DNA of 45,876 nt from Deltaproteobacteria bacterium (GTDB lineage: Bacteria; Myxococcota; Kuafuiibacteriia; Kuafuiibacteriales; Kuafuiibacteriaceae): the NCBI GenBank assembly GCA_011526105.1, contig WYAZ01000075.1:1-45876 (forward strand), written 5' to 3'. Positions 15,414-23,937 of this stretch are shown piece after piece. Within the stretch, counting starts at the first letter, position 1. Each line of letters begins with the position of its first letter. The notes beneath the pieces were generated by a model. It searched no databases, had not been told where the DNA came from, and was given only the letters and a program-made list of their open reading frames with translations. The translations under genes and the position numbers were made by a program.

Positions 15414-17450
15414 ATGGGTATGGGGGATGTCAAGGCGGAAACGCCACTCGACGCCGAGGCCGACCGGATTCGGGACGAGCTGGCGTACCACGAACATCGG
15501 GCCAAGGTGCTCGAATCTCCACTGATTTCGCGTGGCCGCTTCCGTAGCCTCTTCGAGGACCTCCTTCGTCTCGAGGCCGCGGGCGCGCACCAAAACCCGG
15601 ACGCGCTCACCCGGCGCTCACCGGCGCCTCCCAGGCTCGCTTTCTATCGTCGCCCCCTCCCGGGCGTCTGGCCCACGGTTCTCGGGATCGCCACGGAGCG
15701 CGCGCTCCGCGGCCACTACAACGCCCTCGTGGCCAAAGACTCGCGCCTCGGGATCCTCGTCGGCTCGGCCTGGCTGCTCGGGGTCGAGGTCGTGCTGAGC
15801 TACCGAGATGGCCTCCTCGAGCAGGCGCTCATCCCGAATCCCAGCGGGGATGCCGATGGCCTCGACGTGACCGACAACGCCCGCACGCTCGGCAGCATCC
15901 CGCTGCGCCTTCGTCTGGCCGGCACCACCACCGAGAGTCGCATCACTCGACTCACCAAGCAGGCCCTCGGCCCGTCCACGCTGACGCCGGTTCCGCCGGC
16001 GCCCGAGCAGCTCTTCGTGCGCGGGGTAGTCACGATGCGCATCACCGATCTCCTCGCGCTCGATCGTCGGCGCGTGGACGCGGGCCTGCCGCCCTATCTC
16101 GACCCCGCCGCCGCCATCTCCGCTTCCTTCACCACCCTCGATCCAGCGCTCACCGCCTCGCGAGAGATGTCGTTCTTCGCCGACGACGCTTCATGGTCGA
16201 TGGAAGAGGTCGAAACCCACTGGCAGCTCTTGGGCGCGCTCAAGAGCTGGGGCTTTCGCGTCGGCGCGCTGCACTTCCGCGCCGCGAGCATGAACGAGGT
16301 CCTCGACTTCGTCCGCGTCCTCAAAGAGGAGCGTTCGAGCTTCGACTACCCGGTCGAGGGGGGCGTCTTGACCGTCAACCGGCGCGCCGAGGGGCAAGAG
16401 TCCGGCCCGCCGCGGCGCGCGCTCCTCGAGTTCCAGACGCGCGGGCACGAAGCTCGCCTGAGGCACGTCTACTTCGCGGTCGGGCGCAGCGGGGTGGTCT
16501 TTCCGGTCGCTCAACTCGAGCGCTCCGGTGGTGGCTCCGAGACGGTGCCGGTGCCCGCGAGGGTGGAGCCCGAGCCTCGTTCCTTGGCCGAGGATCAGTC
16601 GGTGCGCGTCGTGGCCGGAGCCATCGCGCCGCGCATTCTCCTGTCGGGTGATGCGCGCCGAGCGCCGTATCCCGAGACCTGCCCGGCATGCGCCCAGCCG
16701 CTTCAACACACGAACGAACCCTACTTTGGGTCATGTCCCGATCGCGCCTGCCCCGGACGTCGGCGCGCTCGCCTGCTGCATCTCGTCGGGCCTCGTGGCC
16801 TCGGCCTGTCATGCTTCGACGTGAACCTGGTCGATCGTCTCCTCCAGGCCGGAGGCCCAGACGACCTCGCGGGGCTTCTCGCCCTCGACCCCGCTCGAGT
16901 GGAGGCCCTCGCCGCGGGCCGCGGCGCACGCTTCGCCGAGCAGATCGCATCTGTCCGTTCACTGGCCCTGTGGCGCGTCATTTACCTGTCTGCGCTCGAT
17001 GAGGTGGGTGAGCGCTTCGCTCGCCTGGCGGCGTCGATGGCCGGCGCGCCCAACGGTTTGGTGGCGCTGAGTCAGCTCCCCTTTCGACCGGAGGCGCTCG
17101 AGCCAGTGCCGTGGGAGGCCCTCTGCCACTGGATGCGGATTCACGGGCCGAAGACCCTGGATACGCTCGCGAGCGCAGGCATCTCCATCGAGGGCGAGGA
17201 CACAACTTTCGCCGCGCCCTTCGCGAGCCGGCGTATTCTCATCCTCGGACGCGCTCGAAGCTTCGAGCCCGGGCTGCTGGTCGATGCGATCGAGCGGAGG
17301 GGCGGCACGGTGGATGCGAGGCCGAGCCGCCGAACGGACTTCTTCGTTCGAGGCGAGGGCGCCTCGGAAGAGCTGGCCACGATGGCGCTTCACTACGGCT
17401 CTCCAGAGGTCGAGGAATCGACCCTGCGCGCGATCATCGAGGCCTCGTAG
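15414..17450 (+). CDS. Inactive NAD+-dependent DNA ligase (LigA) paralogue
   Basis: A 678-residue protein that aligns end to end with LigA: Ia domain, adenylation domain, OB fold ([19 protein letters not shown]), four-Cys zinc finger (C423, C426, C441, C446), HhH repeats and a C-terminal BRCT (about 603-678). The catalytic motifs are gone. KxDG is WLLG (W120 for the AMP-accepting Lys), the VRGEV motif is VRGVV (202-206), DGVVVK is EGGVLT (315-320), and the Ia NMN-binding Tyr/His/Asp positions are Ala, Lys, Arg and Phe. It is therefore probably a DNA-binding or scaffold protein, not a ligase. ATG at 15414 has GGAAG 6 bases upstream. It is divergent from rho. Confidence 0.85.
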   Translation: MGMGDVKAETPLDAEADRIRDELAYHEHRAKVLESPLISRGRFRSLFEDLLRLEAAGAHQNPDALTRRSPAPPRLAFYRRPLPGVWPTVLGIATERALRGHYNALVAKDSRLGILVGSAWLLGVEVVLSYRDGLLEQALIPNPSGDADGLDVTDNARTLGSIPLRLRLAGTTTESRITRLTKQALGPSTLTPVPPAPEQLFVRGVVTMRITDLLALDRRRVDAGLPPYLDPAAAISASFTTLDPALTASREMSFFADDASWSMEEVETHWQLLGALKSWGFRVGALHFRAASMNEVLDFVRVLKEERSSFDYPVEGGVLTVNRRAEGQESGPPRRALLEFQTRGHEARLRHVYFAVGRSGVVFPVAQLERSGGGSETVPVPARVEPEPRSLAEDQSVRVVAGAIAPRILLSGDARRAPYPETCPACAQPLQHTNEPYFGSCPDRACPGRRRARLLHLVGPRGLGLSCFDVNLVDRLLQAGGPDDLAGLLALDPARVEALAAGRGARFAEQIASVRSLALWRVIYLSALDEVGERFARLAASMAGAPNGLVALSQLPFRPEALEPVPWEALCHWMRIHGPKTLDTLASAGISIEGEDTTFAAPFASRRILILGRARSFEPGLLVDAIERRGGTVDARPSRRTDFFVRGEGASEELATMALHYGSPEVEESTLRAIIEAS

Positions 17451-17495
17451 TCCCGCGTGTTGACAGTCCGAGGCTTCCGCCGCGAGAACGAGCGG

Positions 17496-18119
17496 GTGGG
17501 ACGTTGGATGTGTGTGCTTCTTCCGTTCGCCTTCGCTTGCGGGGACGATGCGCTTCAGAACCTCCCCGATCCCGAGATCTGTCTGACCGCCCGCGACCGA
17601 TCACAGTTCTGCATCGAGGTGTACGAATCGGCCCGAGCGGACGCGACCGAGACCAGCGCCGGCGTGGATGACGTCTCCCCGCCGGTGGCGAAGCCGAACT
17701 TGTTGCCGTGGACCCAGGTGACCTGGGACGGGGCGAGGAACGCCTGCGTGGCAAAGGGCAAACGCCTCTGCGAACGCGAGGAGTGGATGGACGCCTGTGA
17801 TGGGGTCGCGGCCGAGGAGGGCGGCACCAAGTATGCCTATGGTGACGAACGCGATACCTCGATCTGCAACGCCGACGGCGGAGGCGTGGAGCGCACCGGC
17901 CAGAGGGTGGGCTGCAAGTCGACACCAGGTACTTTCGACCAAAGCGGCAACGTCTGGGAGTGGACGGGCAACAGCGCCGGCACCGCGGCCCCGCGCGGCG
18001 GCAGCTACGCCTCGACGGTGCTGCACGAGTGCAAGAGCGGGGATGCGAACCTCTTCATCCCCGTCACGCAGAAGAGCGTCGAGGTGGGCTTTCGGTGCTG
18101 TCGAGATGCCGGTCGTTGA
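17496..18119 (+). CDS. FGE/SUMF1-fold lipoprotein
   Basis: A 207-residue envelope lipoprotein. A short hydrophobic signal ends in FAFAC, a lipobox-like site giving a lipidated Cys followed by GDD. The mature part has the formylglycine-generating-enzyme fold: PWTQVTWDGARNACVAKGKRLCEREEW, DQSGNVWEW, APRGGSY and the terminal GFRCC. The copper-binding Cys pair of active FGE, expected just after RGGSY, is not in place (Ser at the first position, only an offset Cys later), so sulfatase activation is unlikely. Many family members bind ligands instead. GTG at 17496 gives a normal-length signal; an in-frame GTG at 17457 would add 13 charged residues. Confidence 0.75.
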   Translation: MGRWMCVLLPFAFACGDDALQNLPDPEICLTARDRSQFCIEVYESARADATETSAGVDDVSPPVAKPNLLPWTQVTWDGARNACVAKGKRLCEREEWMDACDGVAAEEGGTKYAYGDERDTSICNADGGGVERTGQRVGCKSTPGTFDQSGNVWEWTGNSAGTAAPRGGSYASTVLHECKSGDANLFIPVTQKSVEVGFRCCRDAGR

Positions 18120-18143
18120 CGGGCTGCGTTCGGGCTCGACGAC

Positions 18144-18503
18144 TCAACGCGGTTTGGACTTCTTACGGGCCGTCGGCTTCTTGGACCTTGGTTTGGCGCT
18201 GGCGGGCTGAGTCGGCTCGGGGGGCGCTTCGGCTCGGGCCGCGAGGTCCTTCTTCACCATCTCGATGACCGTATCTCGAAGGGCCATGCGATCGATGCGC
18301 TCGTTGCGCAGCGCTTCGAGATACCAAGTGAAGCTCTCCATCGCGACGAGCCGAATGAGCGCTCGACGGTGTTTCTCGGGCAGCGCCTTGTCGTCTCGGA
18401 GCTGAACCAATGCATCGAAGAAGCGTGCGGTATCCAGGCCTGCCATGCGCAGACGCTCGACGTGCTCGGCCACGCGCGGCGTGACCTGCTTCCGCTCGTT
18501 CAT
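18144..18503 (-). CDS. Small helical protein with basic tail (unknown)
   Basis: A 119-residue cytoplasmic protein not recognised by family. Residues 1-85 are helical (VAEHVERLRMAGLDTARFF, HRRALIRLVAMESFTWYLEAL). The last 30 are a Lys/Arg/Pro/Ala-rich tail (KPRSKKPTARKKSKPR) of the kind that often binds nucleic acid. No ribosome site is clear before the ATG at 18503. It converges with the FGE-fold gene (24 bases apart) and follows the Met/Gly-rich gene on the same strand. Confidence 0.65.
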   Translation of the reverse strand: MNERKQVTPRVAEHVERLRMAGLDTARFFDALVQLRDDKALPEKHRRALIRLVAMESFTWYLEALRNERIDRMALRDTVIEMVKKDLAARAEAPPEPTQPASAKPRSKKPTARKKSKPR

Positions 18504-18533
18504 GGAAGGGAGACTATCGCAGGCTCAGGAGGC

Positions 18534-19100
18534 TCACCAGCCGAAGCCGCCGAAGCCGAAGCCGCCCATGCCCATCATGCCGAGGCCGCCCATGCCCATC
18601 ATGCCCATCATGCCGAGGCCGCCCATGCCCATCATGCCCATCATGCCGAGGCCGCCCATGCCCATCATGCCCCAGCCGAGCATGGGCAACGAGAACGCGC
18701 CCAAGCCGGCGCCGAGCAACATGCCGGTGCCGAAGCCCGGGCCCCGCGGCTGCTCCTGCATGACGAAGGGTTGTTGGTAGGGCGCGTAGCTCTGAGGATA
18801 GAGCTGCGCTTGGCTGTGGCCGTACAGCGCATTGGGCATGGGGTAGCCGCCGTAGTTCGCGGTCTGCGCGCTCGGGTAGCCCAGCAGACCTGGGTCGTAG
18901 GCGGTTTGGAGGTCTCGGTAGCTTGGGGAGAAGAGGTCTTTGAGTCCGCCGACCACGGCGCCTCCGGCCGCGCCGAGGAGGGCCATCGGCAGGGCGCCGA
19001 ACAGGCCGCCGCCCATGAAGCCGAGGCCGCCACCGATGGCGGCACCCCATTTGGCGCCGGACTTGAGGCCGGCGAAGCTGTCTCTTTGGCGGATAATCAA
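18534..19100 (-). CDS. Gly/Met-rich repeat protein with glycine-zipper segment
   Basis: A 188-residue protein. The N-terminal part has a Gly-zipper-like hydrophobic stretch (GAAIGGGLGFMGGGLFGALP, then LLGAAGGAVVGGL) that could insert in a membrane. The middle is a Tyr/Gln/Pro-rich linker. The C-terminus is an 11-residue tandem repeat (MGMGGLGMMGM) ending in GGFGFGGFGW. TTG at 19100 is chosen because GGGGAGG lies 6 bases before it; the GTG at 19121 lies upstream of that site. Family and function are unknown. The repeat suggests a structural or self-associating protein. Confidence 0.65.
   Translation of the reverse strand: MIIRQRDSFAGLKSGAKWGAAIGGGLGFMGGGLFGALPMALLGAAGGAVVGGLKDLFSPSYRDLQTAYDPGLLGYPSAQTANYGGYPMPNALYGHSQAQLYPQSYAPYQQPFVMQEQPRGPGFGTGMLLGAGLGAFSLPMLGWGMMGMGGLGMMGMMGMGGLGMMGMMGMGGLGMMGMGGFGFGGFGW
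18561..18670 (-). repeat. 33-bp perfect tandem repeat inside the Met/Gly-rich gene
   Basis: Identical 33-base units run from 18581 to 18613 and 18614 to 18646, followed by a 24-base partial copy and preceded by a 20-base partial copy. Each unit encodes 11 residues. Perfect identity points to recent copy-number change. Confidence 0.85.
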
Positions 19101-19188
19101 GGTGGGCCTCCCCGTGGTCACTCAGCTTATCGGCGATCGGGCGCCGGAGTTTCTCGAAACGCACCTTAACGTGGGCTAGACTCCGCGC

Positions 19189-19776
19189 ATGGGCGCTTGG
19201 CTCGAAGCCTACGAAAAGCTGGATGATGCGCGGAAGGTGAACGTCCAGCGCTGGATCCACCTCAACAAGTTCATCGCAAAAACCCTCCAGATCGACGAAG
19301 AGGCCTGGTTCGAAGACTGGGTAGGGGAGGCCATGCAGAATCCCTTCGACTACAGCTTCATGGCGGAGGCCATCCCTGGGCTCGTCGAACATGGGCTGGG
19401 TACAGACGACGCCATGGAGGCGGGGGAGAGCTTCCAGCGCACCTTCGATCCCGCGAGCATCGCGCCCAAGGTCCCGCTCTCGGCCGAGAACAACCTCGGC
19501 CGTTTCTCCAAAGACTTCCAAGAGCAGGTCGCGGCCATGCTCGAACGGGGGGACCCGGATCAGATCGCCTTGGCCCCCTCGGACGTGGCGATGATGCAGA
19601 AGCTCTTTCCGTCACAGAAGGCGCTCGCAAAGCTGAAGCGTCCTGACTTCCGGCGCGTTGAGCTTCGGCGCGATCACGCCGAGGAGGATATGGTCGCGGC
19701 CCTCGGTGATGACACCGAGCTCTTGCGCGTGCACGTGCTCGAGTTCGCGGGCGTGATGGGACGCAAGGTCGTCTGA
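19189..19776 (+). CDS. Hypothetical protein
   Basis: A 195-residue acidic, mainly helical soluble protein that matches no family I recognise. Segments such as WLEAYEKLDDARKVNVQRW, DFQEQVAAMLERGDPDQIAL and VHVLEFAGVMGRKVV look like ordinary folded protein, and third-position G/C use is as in neighbours. No signal peptide or membrane helix. ATG at 19189 has no strong ribosome site. It is divergent from the Met/Gly-rich gene and convergent with exonuclease III, 10 bases away. Confidence 0.65.
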   Translation: MGAWLEAYEKLDDARKVNVQRWIHLNKFIAKTLQIDEEAWFEDWVGEAMQNPFDYSFMAEAIPGLVEHGLGTDDAMEAGESFQRTFDPASIAPKVPLSAENNLGRFSKDFQEQVAAMLERGDPDQIALAPSDVAMMQKLFPSQKALAKLKRPDFRRVELRRDHAEEDMVAALGDDTELLRVHVLEFAGVMGRKVV

Positions 19777-19786
19777 GCAGGCGCCC

Positions 19787-20551
19787 TCAGTCCGAGAGCG
19801 TGAGTACGACTGGCGCGTGATCGGAGGGCTGCTCGCCCGAGCGCACATCCATCTCCACGGTGACCGACTCGATGCGTGAGACCAAGGGCTTGCTCACCAA
19901 GAAGTGGTCGATGCGCAGCCCCTGCTTTCGCGCGAACATGTTCCGCCGGTAGTCCCACCAGGTGTACTGCGCGGTGTCTGGGTGCAGGTGCCGATAGGCA
20001 TCCGTGAGACCGAGATCGATCACCGCCTGATAGGCCGCGCGCTCCTTGGGGCTGCGAAAGATCTCGTCCACCCCGGGGTCGCCCACGTCGATGTCGAGCG
20101 GACAGATGTTGAAGTCGCCGGTGAGCACCAAGGGCTGGCCGAGCTTCAGTGTGGACTGGAGGTAGCGATGCAGGCGCGCGTACCACTCGAGCTTGTACTC
20201 GTACTTGTCCGACCGAAGGTCTTGACCGTTCGGGGCGTACACATTCACCACGCGAACGCCCATGACTTCGAGCGCGACGACGCGCCTCTGTTGGTCTTCG
20301 CCTTCTTCCGGAAGCCCGGGGCTGATCTGACGCGCCTCGTCTTTGCACGCGATGGCGACCCCGCAGTAGCCGCCGTTGCCGTAGGTGTGCACGTCGTAGC
20401 CGAGGTCTCCGAACTCGTCGACCGGGAACTCCTGGTCCGCGATCTTGGTTTCCTGCATGCACACGACGTCGGGGTCGTTCGCCTCCATCCAGTCGAGGAC
20501 CTGATCCAGCCGGGTCCGGATCGAGTTCACGTTCCAGGTGACGATCTTCAC
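19787..20551 (-). CDS. xthA: Exodeoxyribonuclease III / AP endonuclease
   Basis: A 254-residue member of the exonuclease III family, which cuts DNA at abasic sites and trims 3' ends in base-excision repair. All hallmark segments are present: KIVTWNVNSIRTR at the start, CMQETKI with the metal-binding Glu, NVYAPNG, GDFNICP with catalytic Asp and Asn, YTWWDYR, GLRIDHFLVS and the terminal SDHAPV with the catalytic His. GTG at 20551 is chosen because the family begins at this M/V-K-I motif; a TTG four codons earlier is also in frame. It is monocistronic as far as visible. Confidence 0.94.
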   Translation of the reverse strand: MKIVTWNVNSIRTRLDQVLDWMEANDPDVVCMQETKIADQEFPVDEFGDLGYDVHTYGNGGYCGVAIACKDEARQISPGLPEEGEDQQRRVVALEVMGVRVVNVYAPNGQDLRSDKYEYKLEWYARLHRYLQSTLKLGQPLVLTGDFNICPLDIDVGDPGVDEIFRSPKERAAYQAVIDLGLTDAYRHLHPDTAQYTWWDYRRNMFARKQGLRIDHFLVSKPLVSRIESVTVEMDVRSGEQPSDHAPVVLTLSD

Positions 20552-21530
20552 GGCGGGGCACAACTACGCCAGATGAATCACGCTGCCAAGATCACACTCG
20601 CCGCGCGAAGGAACTGCTCGAGGCCGTCGAATTCGTGATTCGGTGGCTGCATCAGCGGCTCGAACCCTCGGAGGGGCTCGGTCTGTTCGAGATGGAGAAG
20701 GCGACGAGGTTCGAGGGTGGAATGTGCTCTTGGCCCGAGACGTCCGCTCGTCGCTCGAACCCCGGCGAGTAGGGTGGCTCCTCGGGCGAGACCCGCCGCG
20801 TGTTGGAAGCGCAGGCTTTCTTGCGGCTCCTCGCGTTTCTTGGTCCCGCCCAGCAGAGCTACTGCGACAACGACGGGCACGAGATCTGGGCTCTTGCGCT
20901 CGCGGTTCTCGCGCCGGCTTTGTTCGGCGGATGCGCCGAGGTCGCGCAGGCCCGCCGCCACGCATGGTGGCTCCGCAGGGGAGCCATCCCGCACGTCGCG
21001 ACATCTGCGGCTGCGTTCTCGGTTGTTCCGTCGGGCTCTCGCTGCGCCACGGTTCTGGGCCGGCGTCTCCGTGACCTGGGGGATTTCGAGAACGCTACCC
21101 GGTGTCTGTTCTCGGATGGCATGCGTTCTACTGGTCCATCCAGATGTGCTCCAGATGTGCTTCTTGTCTGTGCTCATGGCGTTTGTCGTTTGGTTCTTCC
21201 TTCTCGGCCGCGGGGAGAGCGCGTGACTTCGCCTTGGCGTGACTTGGAACGCGGGCGCACTGGTCTTCCGGGAGACCGAGGGACCGACGGATGGAACACG
21301 CACACGCTTCGTGGGTTCCTCATTCGCCTGTGTCCGAAGTCGTGGACGAATCGGATAGTCCGCTCGAACAACGCCGGCTCTCATCAGGGTGTTCGGTGGA
21401 CGGGGGCAACTCCAGTCTTCGGGACTGACCACCGTTCGGACCTGAACGCCGCTTGTGCGTTTTTCGCGCACCTTTCCAGACGCCTCGCCGATACTGGGTT
21501 TGGACGGCCATCGTCCCGAGGACCCAACCG
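20552..21530 (+). other. 979-bp gene-poor stretch before the graspetide cluster
   Basis: Long reading frames exist on both strands but are rich in Arg, Ser, Cys and Trp, show no family resemblance and lack the third-position bias of real genes. The sequence looks like decayed or laterally acquired DNA. Two items stand out. At 20783-20845 there is a segment about 71% identical by hand count to part of the transposase relic at 23.4 kb, encoding GETRRVLEAQAFLRLLAFL. At 21140-21161 an 11-base tandem duplication of CCAGATGTGCT is seen. A short hairpin (GTGCG and CGCAC arms) lies at 21455-21471. Confidence 0.5.
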
Positions 21531-21767
21531 ATGAAGACCCAGAGCCTGATCCCCTTCTTTGCCCAGTTCCTGAACCCCACGCAGACCGAGGCCTCGAGCG
21601 CCCCGATCACGACCCTCAAGGCGGGCACCTGCGGCAACGACTGCGACAGCGACAGCGGCCCGCCGCAGCAACAGCAGCAGCCAATCATGGAGACGAAGAA
21701 GGCCGGCAAGTGCGGTAACGACTGCGACACCGACGACGACGGCTTCGAGCGCCTCCGTAAGTCCTGA
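21531..21767 (+). CDS. Graspetide (omega-ester peptide) precursor with two CGNDCD core repeats
   Basis: A 78-residue ribosomal peptide precursor. The leader holds IPFFAQFL (7-14), closely matching the PFFARFL helix by which microviridin precursors dock to their ATP-grasp ligases. Two core repeats follow 27 residues apart: T28-D41 and T55-D68, consensus TxKAGxCGNDCDxD, with 11 of 14 positions identical. They are separated by a QQQQQ linker, and a short basic tail ends the peptide. Thr and Lys would donate, and Asp side chains accept, the ester and amide crosslinks; the paired Cys residues could also form disulfides. ATG at 21531 has GAGGA 8 bases upstream. The ligase gene starts 51 bases later. 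No protease or transporter is adjacent. Confidence 0.85.
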   Translation: MKTQSLIPFFAQFLNPTQTEASSAPITTLKAGTCGNDCDSDSGPPQQQQQPIMETKKAGKCGNDCDTDDDGFERLRKS

Positions 21768-21818
21768 CTGGGAGCTGCCCCTTAGCACTTTGGCGCGGTT
21801 CATGGGCAGGATGACCTC

Positions 21819-22787
21819 ATGGGCGCCCGTACGGTCCTCGTCATCACTCACTCGGCGGATCCCGCTCCGGCTCGCGTGATCGCCGAGCTCGAACAGTCTG
21901 GAGCACAGGCGGTTCGGCTCGATACCGATCGATTCCCGCGCGAATCCCAGCTCGTCTTGGAGCAAGGACCTGGGCGCCGCTCACGTTTCCTGTTTCGGGA
22001 CGGCGATCAGCTCGTCGACCTGCTCTCGGTCGACTCGGTTTGGTATCGGCGTTTCTATCGCGCCGAGCTCGACCCCGAGCTGGACCCTTCGTACCGCGAC
22101 TACGCGCAGGCCGAGACCCGAACGCTGCTCTCGGCGCTTTTTGCCGCGCTGGGGCACGCTCGTTGGGTAGACCCCATTGAGCGAGTTCATCGCGCGCATC
22201 ACAAGACCCTGCAGCTCGAGATCGCGCAGCGCGCCGGCTTCGTCGTGCCCGACACGCTGACTACCAATGATCCGGAGGCGGCCAGGCGTTTCTTTGCTGC
22301 CCACCCAGCGATCGTCACCAAGATGCTGAACGCGATCTCGTTTCGAGACGACGGCACCGAACAGATGGTGTTCACCTCGGTCGTCACGGAGGAGCACCTG
22401 CTTGCCCTCGACGGCCTTCGGCACTGTCCAGCGGTCTTCCAAGAGAAGGTCGAGAAAGACGTGGAGCTTCGAGTGGCGGTTGTGGGCAAGAAGCTCTTCG
22501 TTGCCTCTGTGTCGGCGGAACCGGGGACGCCCGGGGCCGTCGACTGGCGGCAGGACCCCAACCTCGCCTATCGCTTTCGACCCGCCGAAGTTCCGGCCTC
22601 GGTAGCGGACTGCATCCACCGGGTCATGGACGCCTTCGGTTTAAGTTACGGCTCCTTCGACATCATCCGAAGACCAGACGGCACCCACGTGTTCCTCGAA
22701 GTGAACTCGGCCGGGGAGTGGATGTGGCTGGCCGAGATGGTCGGCTTGCCGATCGCAGGCGCGCTCGCCGAGCTTCTCGCCGAATGA
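21819..22787 (+). CDS. MvdD/MdnC-like ATP-grasp peptide macrocyclase
   Basis: A 322-residue ATP-grasp ligase of the microviridin type, which activates Asp/Glu side chains with ATP and closes ester or amide rings on the precursor. Recognised segments are the N-terminal VLVITHSADPAPARVIAEL and the RLDTDRFP motif (33-40), VWYRR (74-78), the ATP-binding Lys in IVTKML (K168), QEKVEKDVELRV (208-219), GSFDIIRRPDG with D281, and the Mg2+-binding FLEVNSAGEW (E294, N296). Only one ligase is present, whereas microviridin clusters have two, so one enzyme may make all crosslinks. It forms a two-gene operon with the precursor at 21531. Confidence 0.88.
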   Translation: MGARTVLVITHSADPAPARVIAELEQSGAQAVRLDTDRFPRESQLVLEQGPGRRSRFLFRDGDQLVDLLSVDSVWYRRFYRAELDPELDPSYRDYAQAETRTLLSALFAALGHARWVDPIERVHRAHHKTLQLEIAQRAGFVVPDTLTTNDPEAARRFFAAHPAIVTKMLNAISFRDDGTEQMVFTSVVTEEHLLALDGLRHCPAVFQEKVEKDVELRVAVVGKKLFVASVSAEPGTPGAVDWRQDPNLAYRFRPAEVPASVADCIHRVMDAFGLSYGSFDIIRRPDGTHVFLEVNSAGEWMWLAEMVGLPIAGALAELLAE

Positions 22788-22926
22788 GTCGGCCACTCTG
22801 AGCCCGTCGTCCGTCAGTAGCGCCCAGGGAGCCAAATACGCTGCGCGGCCGAAGCCCACTGACACAGGGGGACACCGGGCCAAGCCCAAACCGAACCGCA
22901 GAGCGGTGCGAGCGCGACGCGCGCCC

Positions 22927-23094
22927 ACGTGGATTCGGCTCGAGCTTTTTGAGCCGGCGGACGGCGGCCTCGAAGGCGACGTCGGACCGCTGGTCGGCGG
23001 CGAAGTCCTGGCGGACGAAGGTGTACTTCCCGCGCGACTGGAGCTCGTCGACCAGGGTCGCGACTCGTTTCGAGCCTGAGATGTTCTTTGCCAT
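22927..23094 (-). pseudogene. Fragment of an AbiEi-type antitoxin
   Basis: About 56 codons from an ATG at 23094 read KNISGSKRVATLVDELQSRG, KYTFVRQDFA and VAFEAAVRRLKKLEP, which matches the N-terminal winged helix of AbiEi-family type IV antitoxins. After this the frame turns into Arg/Ser-rich nonsense and the rest of the protein and any AbiEii toxin are missing. It is a truncated relic next to a dead transposase. Confidence 0.6.
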
Positions 23095-23389
23095 CTCAAT
23101 CGTGAGACCCAACACTAGAGCTCATCTCAAAACCCTCTCGGTCGCGATTTCGACCGATCCGCGTCGGTGCGCGGTGTTGGTCCTCCTCGCGTTATCGAAG
23201 GTGAAGCGGCACCGACTGGTCGCCTCATCGTGCGTGGGCCCGCCAGCCCGTTCGCAAGACCTAACGCTTTTCGTCACCTTCTTCGAACAGACCGCCCGGG
23301 GGCTTCAGGGCGCCGCGGGGGCCGCGGGGGCCGGCTCGCTCGCCTCGCGCATCAAGCGAGTAGCTCTGCTGCTTGCTCTTCCTGTCCGG

Positions 23390-23872
23390 AGACCTCGCGT
23401 GTCTGGCGAGACGCACCTCGACTTCGAAGCCCAGGCCTTCCTGCGGCGCCTCGCATGGCTGATCCCTCCGCCTCGCATCCACATGCTCACGTATCACGGC
23501 GTCCTCGCGCCCGCCGCGAGGTGGCGAAGTCGGCTGGTGCTGCAGCCCGTCATCTCGGACCTAGCCCTCCACCACCGACCTACAGGACGTAGGGAATGCG
23601 GCGAGAGGACAGGATGTCCGGAGCCGCTCCCGGCGCCGGTCGTGGACGGCTGACCGACCGGGACCGAGCATCCGCCCGGCCAGCCGTCGCGGTCACAGAA
23701 GGCTCGGCAGTCCTGGGCGATGCTGATGAAGCGGATCTTCGAGTTCGATGTGCTCGAGTGTGAACGCTGCGGGGGACCCAAGCGAGTCATCGCCGCGATC
23801 CAGGAGCCGGCCCAGATACGCCGCGTGCTCTCGCACCTCGGGCCCGAAGCGGGGTGTTCGACATCCGAATGA
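23390..23872 (+). pseudogene. Decayed IS91-like transposase
   Basis: Two blocks in the same frame are diagnostic of the Y1-type putative transposase of IS91/IS801 relatives. The first, near 23400-23530, reads FEAQAFLRRLAWLIPPP, then RIHMLTYHGVLAPAARW. The second, near 23711-23872, reads SWAMLMKRIFEFDVLECERC, then GGPKRVIAAIQ and IRRVLSHLG, a zinc-ribbon tail ending in TGA. Between them sequence is lost and an in-frame TGA (23651-23653) interrupts. The catalytic N-terminal half is absent. The remaining bases between 22788 and 23390 hold only the AbiEi fragment and no other recognisable feature. Confidence 0.75.
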
Positions 23873-23937
23873 GCGTGTGGGGCGGCCTCGCGCCGCCCAG
23901 AAAACCGCACTCGCCGCGCGCCGCACGGAGGGCTACG

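Noticed and set aside
20578-21471. 297-codon minus-strand reading frame
   Set aside because: Composition is rich in Arg, Ser, Thr and Pro with no family resemblance or gene-like codon bias; treated as non-coding or decayed sequence.
20800-21534. 244-codon plus-strand reading frame starting in the transposase-like segment
   Set aside because: Only the first ~20 residues resemble a transposase; the rest is rich in Cys, Trp and Arg and looks random.
22663-23115. 150-codon AbiEi-like gene as an intact antitoxin
   Set aside because: Only the first ~56 codons match the family; the remainder is Arg/Ser-rich nonsense and no toxin gene follows.
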